A stretch of DNA of 64,000 nt from Cryobacterium sp. Y29 (lineage in GTDB: Bacteria > Actinomycetota > Actinomycetes > Actinomycetales > Microbacteriaceae): the NCBI RefSeq assembly GCF_002929825.1, contig NZ_PJJN01000033.1:1-64000 (forward strand), read 5' to 3'. Below are positions 26,042 to 34,603 of this stretch, piece after piece. The position numbers and the translations under genes are program-made. Within the stretch, counting starts at the first letter, position 1; each line of letters begins with the position of its first letter. The notes beneath the pieces were generated by a model that saw only the letters and a list, made by a program, of their open reading frames with translations, was not told where the DNA came from and did not search any database.

Positions 26042-28510
26042 CTAGATGTTGTCGCTGCCGGTTTGGTCGGTGCGCGGCGCGGCATCCGTCTTCGACCAGG
26101 ACCAGTCGGTGACCGCTGGCAGGTCCTCGCCGACGTCCCGGGTGTACTGGCGCGCGGCCAGGCGGGCGTCCTGCATCTGCTGCCGGAGCAGGCCGGCGCG
26201 GGCGGCGAGGCCGGGGGTGCGGTCGATGACGTCCATGACGAGGTGATACCGATCGAGGTCGTTGAGCATGACCATGTCGAAGGGGGTCGTCGTGGTGCCG
26301 TTCTCCTTATAGCCGCGAGCGTGCAGGTTTTCGTGGCCGTGGCGCTTGTAGGTGAGCCGATGAATGAGCCACGGGTAGCCGTGATAGGCGAAAATGATGG
26401 GCTTGTCTGGCGTGAACACGGCATCGAAGGCGCTGTCGCTCAGGCCGTGCGGATGGTCGTCCTCGGACTGCAAGCGCATCAGGTCGACGACGTTCACGAC
26501 CCGCAGCTTGAGATCCGGCAGGTTTTCGCGCAGAATCTCGGCGGCGGCGAGCACCTCGAGGGTGGGAACGTCGCCGGCCGCGGCGAGCACGACATCGGGC
26601 TCCTGACCGGCAATTTCAGTGCCGGCCCAGTCGAAGATGCCCAGCCCCCGGTTGCAGTGGGCGACGGCCTCGGTCATGGTGAGCAGGTTCGGCGCTGGCT
26701 GCTTGCCGGCCACGACCACGTTGACATAGTTGACGCTGCGCAGGCAGTGGTCGTAGGTGCTCAGCAGCGTATTCGCGTCGAAGGGCAGGTAGACCCGCAC
26801 CACGTCGGCGCTCTTGTTGACGACGTGGTCGATGAATCCGGGGTCCTGGTGGCTGAACCCGTTGTGATCCTGCCGCCAGACGTGCGAACTGAGCAGGTAG
26901 TTCAGGCTCGCGATCGGCGCCCGCCATGAAATATCGGCGGTGACCTTGAGCCATTTAGCGTGCTGGTTGAACATCGAGTCGACGATGTGAATGAACGCTT
27001 CGTAGCAGTTGAACAGTCCATGCCGCCCGGTGAGCAGGTAGCCTTCGAGCCAACCCTGGCACTGGTGCTCGCTCAACACCTCCATGACGCGGCCGGCGCG
27101 CGCCAGGTTCGTGTCACCGGGACGGATCTCGGCGTCCCACTGTTTGCTGGTCACCTCGTAGACCGGCGGGGCCAGCCGGTTCGAGGCGGTTTCATCTGGC
27201 CCGAAGATGCGAAAGTTGTCGGGATTCAAGCGGATGACTTCGGCCAGGTAGCCGCCCAGCACCCGCGTGGCCTCATCCGTCGTTGCAGCCGGCTCTGGCA
27301 CGTCGACGGCGAAATCACGAAAGTCGGGCAGGTGCAGGTCGCGGCGCAGAAGTCCGCCGTTGACGACCGGGTTGGCGCTCATGCGCAGGGGGCCGACCGG
27401 GGCGAGAGCTCGGATTTGTGCGACGGGAGCACCGGTGGAGTCGAACAGCTCTGCGGGACGGTAGGAGAGCATCCACTCTTCGAGCAGGGCCGTGTGCTCC
27501 GGTGTGTCACGGGCATTGGCGAGCGGAACCTGGTGGGCGCGCCAAGTGTTCTCCACCTGCACGCCGTCGATGATGGCGGGACAGGTCCAGCCCTTGGGGG
27601 TGCGCAGGATGATCATCGGCCAGCGCGGACGGGCAAAATCCTCGTTGTTGTTATCGGCCTTCGCCGCCGCTGCCTTGATCTCGGCGATCTGGTTGAGCAC
27701 CAGGTCGAGCGTCTCGGCCATGCGGGCGTGCACGAGCAGCGGATCTTCGCCGTCGAACCCGCCAGAGACGATGTACGGAGTGTGACCGTAGCCGCGCATG
27801 AGGTCGAGCAGCTCGTCTTCGGGGATGCGCGCGAGCACGGTGGGGTTGGCGATCTTGTACCCGTTGAGGTGCAAAATGGGCAGCACGACGCCGTCGTGAA
27901 TCGGGTCGATGAACTTGTTGGAGTGCCAGCTGGTGGCGAGCGGTCCGGTTTCAGCCTCGCCGTCACCGACCACCGCGGCCACGAGCAGGTTCGGATTGTC
28001 GAATGCGGCCCCGTAGGCGTGGCTGAGGGCATAGCCGAGTTCGCCACCCTCATGGATGGATCCGGGGAGTTCGGGCGAGGCGTGGCTGGGGATTCCGCCG
28101 GGGAAGGAGAACTGGCGAAACAGCTTCTGCACGCCGCGGGCGCTCTGTTCGATGTCGGCGTAGACCTCGGTGTAGGTGCCGTCAAGGTAGGCGTTGGCGA
28201 CCATTCCGGGGCCGCCGTGGCCCGGGCCGGTGATGTAGATGGTGCTCTGGCTGCGTTCCTGGATGGCGCGGTTCAGGTGTGCGTAGAGAAAGTTGAGGCC
28301 GGGCGTTGTGCCCCAATGGCCGAGCAGGCGCGGTTTGACGTGGTCGCGGGTGAGGGGCTCGGTGAGCAGGGCGTTGCCGAGCAGATAGATCTGGCCGACG
28401 GTCAGGTAATTCGCGGCACGCCACCAGGCGTCGATACTCGCGAGGGCCTCCGGGCTCAGCGGTGCGGGTGCACGCGTAGGCCAGGTCATGGTGCCGGAAT
28501 CGTGGATCAT
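26042..28510 (-). CDS. xfp: Phosphoketolase (xylulose-5-P / fructose-6-P)
   Basis: An 822-aa thiamine-diphosphate enzyme. It splits xylulose-5-phosphate (and often fructose-6-phosphate) with phosphate into acetyl phosphate plus a triose or tetrose phosphate. Visible: [53 protein letters not shown] (TPP/Mg site), GWTCPA, and [19 protein letters not shown] 28510 is chosen for its GGAGGA ribosome binding site; a longer frame to 28537 exists. As first gene before pta-ackA, it feeds acetyl phosphate directly to AckA. A LysR gene diverges from it. Confidence 0.95.
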   Translation of the reverse strand: MIHDSGTMTWPTRAPAPLSPEALASIDAWWRAANYLTVGQIYLLGNALLTEPLTRDHVKPRLLGHWGTTPGLNFLYAHLNRAIQERSQSTIYITGPGHGGPGMVANAYLDGTYTEVYADIEQSARGVQKLFRQFSFPGGIPSHASPELPGSIHEGGELGYALSHAYGAAFDNPNLLVAAVVGDGEAETGPLATSWHSNKFIDPIHDGVVLPILHLNGYKIANPTVLARIPEDELLDLMRGYGHTPYIVSGGFDGEDPLLVHARMAETLDLVLNQIAEIKAAAAKADNNNEDFARPRWPMIILRTPKGWTCPAIIDGVQVENTWRAHQVPLANARDTPEHTALLEEWMLSYRPAELFDSTGAPVAQIRALAPVGPLRMSANPVVNGGLLRRDLHLPDFRDFAVDVPEPAATTDEATRVLGGYLAEVIRLNPDNFRIFGPDETASNRLAPPVYEVTSKQWDAEIRPGDTNLARAGRVMEVLSEHQCQGWLEGYLLTGRHGLFNCYEAFIHIVDSMFNQHAKWLKVTADISWRAPIASLNYLLSSHVWRQDHNGFSHQDPGFIDHVVNKSADVVRVYLPFDANTLLSTYDHCLRSVNYVNVVVAGKQPAPNLLTMTEAVAHCNRGLGIFDWAGTEIAGQEPDVVLAAAGDVPTLEVLAAAEILRENLPDLKLRVVNVVDLMRLQSEDDHPHGLSDSAFDAVFTPDKPIIFAYHGYPWLIHRLTYKRHGHENLHARGYKENGTTTTPFDMVMLNDLDRYHLVMDVIDRTPGLAARAGLLRQQMQDARLAARQYTRDVGEDLPAVTDWSWSKTDAAPRTDQTGSDNI

Positions 28511-28681
28511 CGGTCCTCCGCATCGTCTCGCGGCCACGCAGCCGCTCTTCTTCCATCCTATTCAGCCTTGGTCGTGCCTCAAGTGCCAAAGGTCCCATTG
28601 GCCGCGGAGGCGTCCACCTTCTGGTGACAGTCCAGTAGATTTACTTCTGAACGCGAGCTGATCCAGTCATAAGATCGTTCA

Positions 28682-29605
28682 ATGGAACTCCGTCAACTTG
28701 AACATTTCGTTACGGTCGCCGAGGAACGTCACTTCACCCATGCCGCTGACCTCTTACAGATCTCACAGTCCGGCCTCTCGGCGTCGATTCGTGCCCTCGA
28801 AGGTGAACTCGGGATGTCCCTCTTCGCCCGCAGCACTCGACGGGTAGAACTGACCGCGGCCGGACAGGCGCTTCTGGCGGACGCCCTGCGCACGCTGGCC
28901 AGCGCAGCCGCGGCGCAGAATGCGGTCGCGGCCGTTCGTGGTCTCATGCGTGGCCGGCTCACCGTCGGGGCCGAACCGTGCGCCGGTGCAATCGACCTGC
29001 CCGCCGAGCTGGCGCAGTTCCACACGGTCAACCGCGGTGTCGAGGTCAGACTGCGCTACGCGGGTTCGGTCGAACTCATCGAGAGCGTCGCAACCGGGCG
29101 AGCGGATATTGCGGTCGTCGTCGAAACCGGTCCCACCCCGCCAGGGGTTACCCTGCACGAGCTCGGCACGCAAAGACTCGTCGTACTCGCTCACCCCGAC
29201 CATCCGCTGGCCGGCCGATCCTTGATCACTCTGGAGTCTTTGCGCACCGAGTCGCTGATCGGTTTTCAGTCCGGTTGGGCCGCGCATGTGCTTGCCCGAC
29301 GGGCCTGTGCCGCAGCCGGATTCGACTATCGGGCGGCGATGGAGGTCAACGACGTGCATCCTCTACTGGATTTGGTGGGCTACAACCTCGGGGTCGCCAT
29401 TGTTCCGGCGAGCTTCGCCGCCAAGCGTCCCGAAACCCTGCGCACGATCGAACTGCCCGGCGGCCTGCCGACGTGGAGTGTCGCGGTCGCCGTCGCTGAC
29501 GAGCCGAGCCCGGCCGCCAGAGCGTTCCTGGATCAGCTCTTGGCAAACGTGGCGGTTCAGGTTGCGGGCAGCTCGGTCGACGCCAGCTCGGTCGCCGCCA
29601 CCTGA
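28682..29605 (+). CDS. LysR-family transcriptional regulator
   Basis: A 307-aa regulator. The N-terminal winged helix (MELRQLEHFVTVAEERHFTH to SIRALEGELG, ~1-60) is typical LysR. Residues ~90-290 form the periplasmic-binding-like effector domain. It is transcribed away from xfp with a 171-bp gap, the usual arrangement for a LysR regulator and its target, so control of xfp-pta-ackA is plausible. I saw no unambiguous T-N11-A box; an imperfect dyad around 28631-28647 is a candidate. A TATAAG-like sequence (CATAAG) lies close to the start. Confidence 0.9.
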   Translation: MELRQLEHFVTVAEERHFTHAADLLQISQSGLSASIRALEGELGMSLFARSTRRVELTAAGQALLADALRTLASAAAAQNAVAAVRGLMRGRLTVGAEPCAGAIDLPAELAQFHTVNRGVEVRLRYAGSVELIESVATGRADIAVVVETGPTPPGVTLHELGTQRLVVLAHPDHPLAGRSLITLESLRTESLIGFQSGWAAHVLARRACAAAGFDYRAAMEVNDVHPLLDLVGYNLGVAIVPASFAAKRPETLRTIELPGGLPTWSVAVAVADEPSPAARAFLDQLLANVAVQVAGSSVDASSVAAT

Positions 29606-29628
29606 GCCGAAACGCTTATTACTGGTTG

Positions 29629-30633
29629 CTAAGCCCTCGTCCTCGCCGCGTCAATGAGCGCCTCGAAACTGCGCTCGAGGCCCTTGTCTCTGATTTGCGC
29701 GTCGGGGTGTGCGTCGTACCAGCGGATGGTGTCGCGCGCGCCGAGAGCAAGCGGGGTGGTGCAGACAAAATCGGGCACGAGCGCCTTTATCTTGCTGTTG
29801 TCGAAGATGACAGAATGCGCCCTGTCGCCCAGCAGTGCCGGGCCGAGATGCGGCACCGCAGCCGCGATGGTCTCCGACGCCACGTGCACCAGCTCGGGCA
29901 GTGGCACGCCCGCTGCCTCGGCGTACAGCTCGTAGATCCTATTCCACGGCAGAAATTCGTCGGAGGTGATGGTGAAACTGTCGCCGATGGCCTGCGGCAG
30001 GCCGAACAGCCCAACAAAAGCTTTGGCGAAGTCCGTGCTGTGCGTGATCGTCCAGAGCGAGGTGCCGTCACCGTGCACCAGCACGGGGCGACCGGCGCGC
30101 ATGCTGACGATGTCACTCCACCCGCCGGTGAGCGGGATCGCGGTCTGGTCGTAAGTGTGCGACGGGCGCACAATCGTGACCGGGAATCCCTGCTCGCGGT
30201 ACGCCGCGACCAACAGGTCTTCGCAGGCGATCTTGTCCCTCGAGTACTGCGAGTAGGGGTTTCGAAGTGGCGTGGATTCCAGAATGGGCAGTCGAGCCGG
30301 CGGCTTCTGGTAGGCCGACGCCGAGCTGATGAACACGAACTGGCCCGTGCGCCCCGTGAACAGCTCGATATCGGCAGCCACGTGTTCGGCCGTGAAGGCA
30401 ACGAAGTCCACGACGACATCGAAGGTTCGCCGACCCACAGCAGCCCGGATCGAGGCCGGGTTGCGCCCGTCTGCCGTGAGCACCTCCACACCGGCGGGAA
30501 CCGGGCGCTGGGTTGTCGTCGCCCGGTTCAGCACCGTGAGATGGTGCCCGGTCGCGACCGCTTGTGCGGCGGCGGCAGCGCTGATCACGCCGGTACCGCC
30601 GATGAACAAGACGTCGAGCCCGCGCATCACCAT
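29629..30633 (-). CDS. Extended SDR / NAD-dependent epimerase-like protein
   Basis: A 334-aa oxidoreductase-fold protein. The N-terminal LFIGGTGVISAAAAAQAV is a G-x-x-G-x-x-(S/A) nucleotide-binding loop. The active-site Tyr-x3-Lys is YSQYSRDKIACEDLL (~153-167), preceded by FISSASAY. It resembles the atypical epimerase/CSP41-like branch, so sugar-nucleotide or RNA-linked roles are both conceivable; the substrate is unknown. ATG 30633 or 30627 could be the start. It overlaps the aldo/keto reductase gene upstream, so they form one transcription unit. It is convergent with the LysR gene. Confidence 0.8.
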   Translation of the reverse strand: MVMRGLDVLFIGGTGVISAAAAAQAVATGHHLTVLNRATTTQRPVPAGVEVLTADGRNPASIRAAVGRRTFDVVVDFVAFTAEHVAADIELFTGRTGQFVFISSASAYQKPPARLPILESTPLRNPYSQYSRDKIACEDLLVAAYREQGFPVTIVRPSHTYDQTAIPLTGGWSDIVSMRAGRPVLVHGDGTSLWTITHSTDFAKAFVGLFGLPQAIGDSFTITSDEFLPWNRIYELYAEAAGVPLPELVHVASETIAAAVPHLGPALLGDRAHSVIFDNSKIKALVPDFVCTTPLALGARDTIRWYDAHPDAQIRDKGLERSFEALIDAARTRA

Positions 30634-31598
30634 GCGTAGTCTTCCGGAGCGCTCTTCTTGCCGGGGAAGATCTCGTCGAGGCGGGCCAGTGCCGACGCGT
30701 CGAGTTTCACATCGAGTGCGCGGATGCCCGCAGCCAGCTGGTCCTGCGTGCGCGGACCGATGATCGGGGCGGTGACGCCGCCCTGGTGCAGCAGCCAGGC
30801 GAGCGCGACGTCGCCGGGTTCGTGGCCGAGTTCGGCGGCGAAGTCTTCGTACTTCTCGATGGCGTCGCGGTGAGTCGCGAGGGCGTGCACGGCATGGTCG
30901 GAAAGGCGACGCTTCCCGTCTCGCTGCTGGCGGAGAACTCCGCCGAGCAGTCCGCCCTGCAGGGGGGACCAGGCGATGACGCCGATACCGTTGGCCTGTG
31001 CGGCCGGCAGCACCTCGAGCTCGATATCACGGGTGATCAGGTTGTAGATGGACTGCTCGCTGACCAGTCCGGTGAAATTGCGTCGACGCGCTTCGGCCTG
31101 GGCCGTGGCAATGTGCCAGCCGGCAAAGTTGCTGCTGCCGGCGTAGAGGATCTTCCCCTGCGCAACGGCCGTCTCCATGGCCTGCCAGATCTCGTCCCAC
31201 GGGGTGCTGCGGTCGATGTGGTGAAACTGGTACACGTCGATGTAGTCGGTCTTGAGCCGGGTGAGGCTCGCGTCGAGGGCGCGACGGATGTTCAGGGCTG
31301 AGAGCTTGCCGTTGTTTGGCCAGTCGGTCATGTCACCGTAGAGCTTGGTGGCGAGCACGGTCTTGTCGCGGCGCTCGCCGCCCTGGGCGAACCAGTCGCC
31401 GACGATCTTCTCGGTCGCGCCGTTCCCGAGGCGACCGCCGTAAACGTTCGCGGTATCGACATAGTTGATTCCCGCGGCCTGGGCGGCGTCCAAAATGGCG
31501 AACGATTCGGACGGGTCCGTTTCCGGGCCGAAGTTCATGGTGCCGAGGCAGAGGCGAGAAACCTTGAGGCCGGAGCGGCCAAGCTGGGTGTATTCCAT
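30627..31598 (-). CDS. Aldo/keto reductase
   Basis: About 323 aa, an NADPH-dependent oxidoreductase with the TIM-barrel AKR pattern. It starts MEYTQLGRSGLKVSRLCLGT. The catalytic Asp and Tyr are in NYVDTANVYG, the Lys in TVLATKLYG, and the His in YQFHHIDRSTPWDEI. The C-terminal cofactor-binding segment PIIGPRTQDQL is also present. This is the YajO/Gsp69-like group; substrate unknown. The ATG at 31598 is preferred over the longer frame to 31703, which has no family-like sequence. It is co-transcribed with the epimerase-like gene. The SRP RNA gene lies about 145 bp upstream on the same strand. Confidence 0.88.
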   Translation of the reverse strand: MEYTQLGRSGLKVSRLCLGTMNFGPETDPSESFAILDAAQAAGINYVDTANVYGGRLGNGATEKIVGDWFAQGGERRDKTVLATKLYGDMTDWPNNGKLSALNIRRALDASLTRLKTDYIDVYQFHHIDRSTPWDEIWQAMETAVAQGKILYAGSSNFAGWHIATAQAEARRRNFTGLVSEQSIYNLITRDIELEVLPAAQANGIGVIAWSPLQGGLLGGVLRQQRDGKRRLSDHAVHALATHRDAIEKYEDFAAELGHEPGDVALAWLLHQGGVTAPIIGPRTQDQLAAGIRALDVKLDASALARLDEIFPGKKSAPEDYAW

Positions 31599-31743
31599 AT
31601 CTTTAGGTTGGCCGCGCATCGTTCGACTGTCCAACAGCACCCACGGATACCACTGTGCACCTGCGCTTCTCAATCGAGAACGCCGGCCCAGCCGCCTCGG
31701 CACTCGAGCACCGCCCTGGTTGCCCCCGCGCTTCCACGCAGAG

Positions 31744-31837
31744 AAAAGACTCCTCGCGCACCCGCCAGAGCCCGGTTACCCTTGCTACGTTTCCGTCCTG
31801 GGGGAATTGGCCAAGGTGGCGCCACACGAGGAGCCGG
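31744..31837 (-). ncRNA. ffs: SRP RNA (4.5S, small bacterial type)
   Basis: On the minus strand the sequence contains CCCCAGGACGGAAACGTAGC followed by AAGGGTAACCGGG. This is the conserved apical domain of bacterial SRP RNA (GGAAA tetraloop region and the asymmetric A-rich bulge). The ends pair: CTCCTCG near the 5' end with CGAGGAG near the 3' end, followed by TCTTTT as a terminator. Length is about 90-95 nt, normal for the small type. The RNA binds Ffh to target membrane proteins co-translationally. It lies divergently next to tRNA-Ser. Confidence 0.85.
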
Positions 31838-31842
31838 TTCTC

Positions 31843-31872
31843 AGTTTAGGGTACGGCGTGGGGCGTGGCCAA
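31843..31872 (-). promoter_or_regulatory. Likely promoter of the SRP RNA
   Basis: On the minus strand, TTGGCC (31872-31867) and TAAACT (31848-31843) are separated by 18 bp. The predicted start lies a few bases downstream, at the first paired bases of the SRP RNA. The fit to a sigma-70-type promoter and to the RNA 5' end supports the call. Confidence 0.5.
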
Positions 31873-31958
31873 CCGAGCGCGGTCTGGCCGGTGGCGGCAG
31901 CATCCGCTGGAAACAGGTAAGATTCTCTGGTGCCGTTGCTTTACTGAAACGGCGGCCA

Positions 31959-32046
31959 GGAGAATTCGCCTAGTGGCCTATGGCGCACGCTTGGAAAGCG
32001 TGTTGGGTGAAAGCCCTCGGGGGTTCGAATCCCCCATTCTCCGCCA
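31959..32046 (+). tRNA. tRNA-Ser (anticodon GGA)
   Basis: An 88-nt gene with a long variable arm, as in all tRNA-Ser. The acceptor stem GGAGAAT pairs with ATTCTCC, the anticodon loop is CTTGGAAAG (GGA, reading UCC/UCU), and the T arm is GGGGGTTCGAATCCCCC. G is the discriminator and CCA is encoded. It is divergent from ffs. Confidence 0.95.
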
Positions 32047-32071
32047 AGCTCGTAGTGCGCAGAGTTCAACG

Positions 32072-32086
32072 CCCCATTCTCCGCCA
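32072..32086 (+). repeat. 15-bp duplicate of the tRNA-Ser 3' end
   Basis: CCCCATTCTCCGCCA repeats exactly the last 15 bases of the tRNA gene (32032-32046), 40 bp downstream in the same orientation. Such duplications are left by tRNA-targeting integrases, but nothing that looks like an element lies between the copies. Confidence 0.6.
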
Positions 32087-32121
32087 GATCAACAAACGCA
32101 ACGTGTTGGGTGACGCACAGG

Positions 32122-32634
32122 TCAGGCGTCGGCGCGATCGGCGAGACCGCGCACGAAGGCGGCCTGGCCAGCGTGCTGCAGGTCGTCGGAGAGCACACTC
32201 GCCAGGCGCACGCCGACGGTGACGGCGGGAGTCCAGGACGCGTCGACGACCCGATCCAGGTCCGCCGCGCCCAGGGTCGCCAGATAGGTGAGGGTCGCGG
32301 TGTGCACGGCGTCATAGTAGCCGCCGAGCAGGTCCGCATCGGCGCGAACGGCGGCGACTTCGGCGGAGGTGAAGCCATAGCCGATCCTCTTCGGCTCGAA
32401 CGGCAGGCCGAATCGTTCGGCCCACCCCTGCCCGGTGTACACCTGCTCGGTGCCCGCCAGGTCGGCGATATGGTCGTCCTGCAGGCGGGACAGATGCCAG
32501 ATGAGCCAGGCGATCGTGTTGGCGTCGGCATCCGCTCGATACGTGAGGGTGGTAACGGTCGCATCTTTCAGGGTCGCACCGACGTATCCCTGGATACGGG
32601 AAAACTCTTCGATGAGCAGTTCAGACGGGGTCAT
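32122..32634 (-). CDS. DinB-like mycothiol transferase family protein (DUF664)
   Basis: A 170-aa helical-bundle protein of the DinB/DUF664 group. WLIWHLSRLQDDHIADL (~44-60) carries the first metal-binding His region, and LASVLSDDLQHAGQAAFVRG supplies the third. In actinobacteria, members of this group are mycothiol-dependent transferases or isomerases; the substrate here is unknown. ATG 32634 is chosen for its AAGGAG ribosome binding site. It lies 80 bp downstream of the small CGACG protein gene and may be the last gene of the operon from the asparaginase promoter, though the gap leaves room for its own promoter. Confidence 0.8.
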   Translation of the reverse strand: MTPSELLIEEFSRIQGYVGATLKDATVTTLTYRADADANTIAWLIWHLSRLQDDHIADLAGTEQVYTGQGWAERFGLPFEPKRIGYGFTSAEVAAVRADADLLGGYYDAVHTATLTYLATLGAADLDRVVDASWTPAVTVGVRLASVLSDDLQHAGQAAFVRGLADRADA

Positions 32635-32714
32635 GGCTCTCCTTAGTCGTTCTGCCACCGTACCCCCCGCCCACGCCGCGGCTGGTGCGGTGCTCAGGCT
32701 TATCGCACCGTCGA

Positions 32715-33074
32715 TCAGCGGTGCGGCCCAATGAGCACGCGCTGCCGCGTCAGGTCGAGCCCGAGGGCAACGACGCGCGCCGAAAGGCCCACGGGCCCTT
32801 CGGCGAGCGCCCTCACCTCGAGCGCGTGCTGCAGCACCGACGCACTTCGGACGGGGAGCGCGCGCCAGATGTCAGCAACGGTGTGGCACAACGAGATCGC
32901 GCCGGTCGCGCTGGTCACCGACCATCCCGCGGCGAGCGCCGCGATGCGGGGTGCGCCGGGTACGCCGGCACACACAGAGGACACCGTTTGCGCCACCAGA
33001 ATGCGATTTCTGAGGGTGTTTTCGGCGCCCATCACCGGGTCGGGGTAGACCGTCGCGCCGCATGCTCCGCACAT
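32715..33074 (-). CDS. Small protein with N-terminal CxxC, unknown function
   Basis: A 119-aa protein beginning MCGACGATVYPDPVMG, a possible half zinc-ribbon or thiol motif. TLRNRILVAQTVSSVC and a mostly helical, hydrophobic-patterned remainder follow. I recall similar hypothetical proteins in Microbacteriaceae but no function. It starts 31 bp after the SDR gene upstream on the same strand, so probable co-transcription. No membrane segment is clear. Confidence 0.6.
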   Translation of the reverse strand: MCGACGATVYPDPVMGAENTLRNRILVAQTVSSVCAGVPGAPRIAALAAGWSVTSATGAISLCHTVADIWRALPVRSASVLQHALEVRALAEGPVGLSARVVALGLDLTRQRVLIGPHR

Positions 33075-33105
33075 TTTCGGTTCCTGACTGACCTGACGGC
33101 CCGAG

Positions 33106-33825
33106 TTACTGCATCACGTCGCCGGAGTTGGGCCCGAGGGTCTGCCCCACATAGAGGTTTCCTCCCGGCTCACTGGCAAGCAGCAGCGCCGTCGGGGCGA
33201 CTTCGGCCGCAACGCCGAACCGCCGAAGCGGCAATTCGGCGCGCTTGGCACGCTTCCAATCTTCGGAGATGCCCTGCACGAGCGGGGTCTCGATCGGGCC
33301 GGGAGCGATGCTGTTGACGAGCACGTTGTCGCTGGCAACTTCAAGCGCCAGCGATTTAGTCAGAGCCACGACCCCCGCCTTGGCCGCCGAATAATGGCTC
33401 AGGCCGGTGCCGCCCTTGATGGCGAGCTGGGAGGCGATATTGATGATGCGGCCCCATTTCTGTTGGCGCATCTCCCCCACCACCTCCCGGCAGCACAGGA
33501 ACACCCCGGTGAGGTCGACCGAGAGAGTCTCGTTCCACATGGCGAGTGTCATGTCTTGCAGTGGTGACTCGGTGAGCAGGCCGGCACTGTTCACCAGAAC
33601 GTCAATGGTGCCCAGCCGTTGGCGAGCGGTCGCGAAGGCCGCGCGCACGCTGTCTTCCTGCGACACGTCGACGTTGATCGCGTCACTGTCGGTGCCCGCG
33701 CGATCGAGTACGACCACGCGGTCCCCGTTGGCAACAAAAGCTTCGGCGATCGCCCGCCCGATTCCACTACTGCCGCCGGTGACGACGACTCCACGGCCGG
33801 TGGACGCGCGATGGTGCTGGGTCAT
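33106..33825 (-). CDS. Short-chain dehydrogenase/reductase (SDR 1)
   Basis: A 239-aa classical SDR. The NAD(P)-binding loop is TGGSSGIGRAIAEA (~16-29), LVNSAG corresponds to the NNAG motif, the catalytic Ser is in NIASQL, and Tyr-x3-Lys is in HYSAAKAG (~152-159). Asp in VVLDRAG after the second strand suggests NAD preference. The substrate is unknown. It lies 13 bp after the second SDR gene in the LacI-linked operon; two adjacent different SDRs suggest sequential oxidations or reductions of one compound class. Confidence 0.9.
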   Translation of the reverse strand: MTQHHRASTGRGVVVTGGSSGIGRAIAEAFVANGDRVVVLDRAGTDSDAINVDVSQEDSVRAAFATARQRLGTIDVLVNSAGLLTESPLQDMTLAMWNETLSVDLTGVFLCCREVVGEMRQQKWGRIINIASQLAIKGGTGLSHYSAAKAGVVALTKSLALEVASDNVLVNSIAPGPIETPLVQGISEDWKRAKRAELPLRRFGVAAEVAPTALLLASEPGGNLYVGQTLGPNSGDVMQ

Positions 33826-33838
33826 TTCTGTTCCATAT

Positions 33839-34603
33839 CTAGGCGCGCATTTTCACGGTGAGTCCGCCGTCAACGATGAGGGACTGCCCGGTGACGTACC
33901 CGGCCTGCGACGAAGTGAGAAACGCGATGACACTGGCCACTTCTGCCGGCGTACCCACGCGACCCCAGGGGATATCCTTGCCGGCTCGCGCGAGTCCGTC
34001 CGGTCCCAGCGAATTGACCGGGTCGAGTGACTGCGGAGTTTCGATAAGTCCGGGAATGACCGCATTGGCCCGAATGCCCTGCGGCCCCAGTTCAACAGCC
34101 ACACTGCGAATCAGACCGAGCACGCCGGCTTTCGCCGCAGCGTAGTGAGCATGACCCTCCCACCCGTAGACCGCGCCGGCGATCGAGGACACCGCCACCA
34201 TAGCGCCGCCCTCGGTCATGCGTTCAGCTCCGGCACGCAGTGTGCGCAGCACACCGGTGAGATCGACATCGAGCATGTCGGTCCACCGTGCATCCGTCAT
34301 GTCGCCGAGGGATGAATGACGCAAAATACCCGCGTTGGCAACGGCATAATCGAGGCGGCCGTACTCGTCGACCGCTCGTTGGGCGAAAGCGTCAACGGAT
34401 GCCGTGCTGCGCACGTCGACCTCGTGCACGACGGCTTCGCCACCGGCGGCGCGCACCAGCCGCAGTGTTTCCTGCGGGTCGTGCGGGTCACCCGGAAACG
34501 TGCCGATGACGCTGCGCACCCCCTCGCCGGCATAATGCACGGCGAGGGCCCGACCGATGCCGCTGGCGGCTCCGGTGATGATGGCGACGTGGGGCTCAGA
34601 CAC
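33839..34603 (-). CDS. Short-chain dehydrogenase/reductase (SDR 2)
   Basis: A 254-aa classical SDR with [16 protein letters not shown] (~10-25), NAG in AVANAGIL, Ser in [13 protein letters not shown], and Tyr-x3-Lys in [12 protein letters not shown]. The C-terminus is the usual [11 protein letters not shown]. It starts at GTG 34603, inside the last codons of the MFS gene (8-nt overlap), so translation is coupled. It belongs to the asparaginase/CE4/MFS operon. Substrate unknown. Confidence 0.9.
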   Translation of the reverse strand: MSEPHVAIITGAASGIGRALAVHYAGEGVRSVIGTFPGDPHDPQETLRLVRAAGGEAVVHEVDVRSTASVDAFAQRAVDEYGRLDYAVANAGILRHSSLGDMTDARWTDMLDVDLTGVLRTLRAGAERMTEGGAMVAVSSIAGAVYGWEGHAHYAAAKAGVLGLIRSVAVELGPQGIRANAVIPGLIETPQSLDPVNSLGPDGLARAGKDIPWGRVGTPAEVASVIAFLTSSQAGYVTGQSLIVDGGLTVKMRA

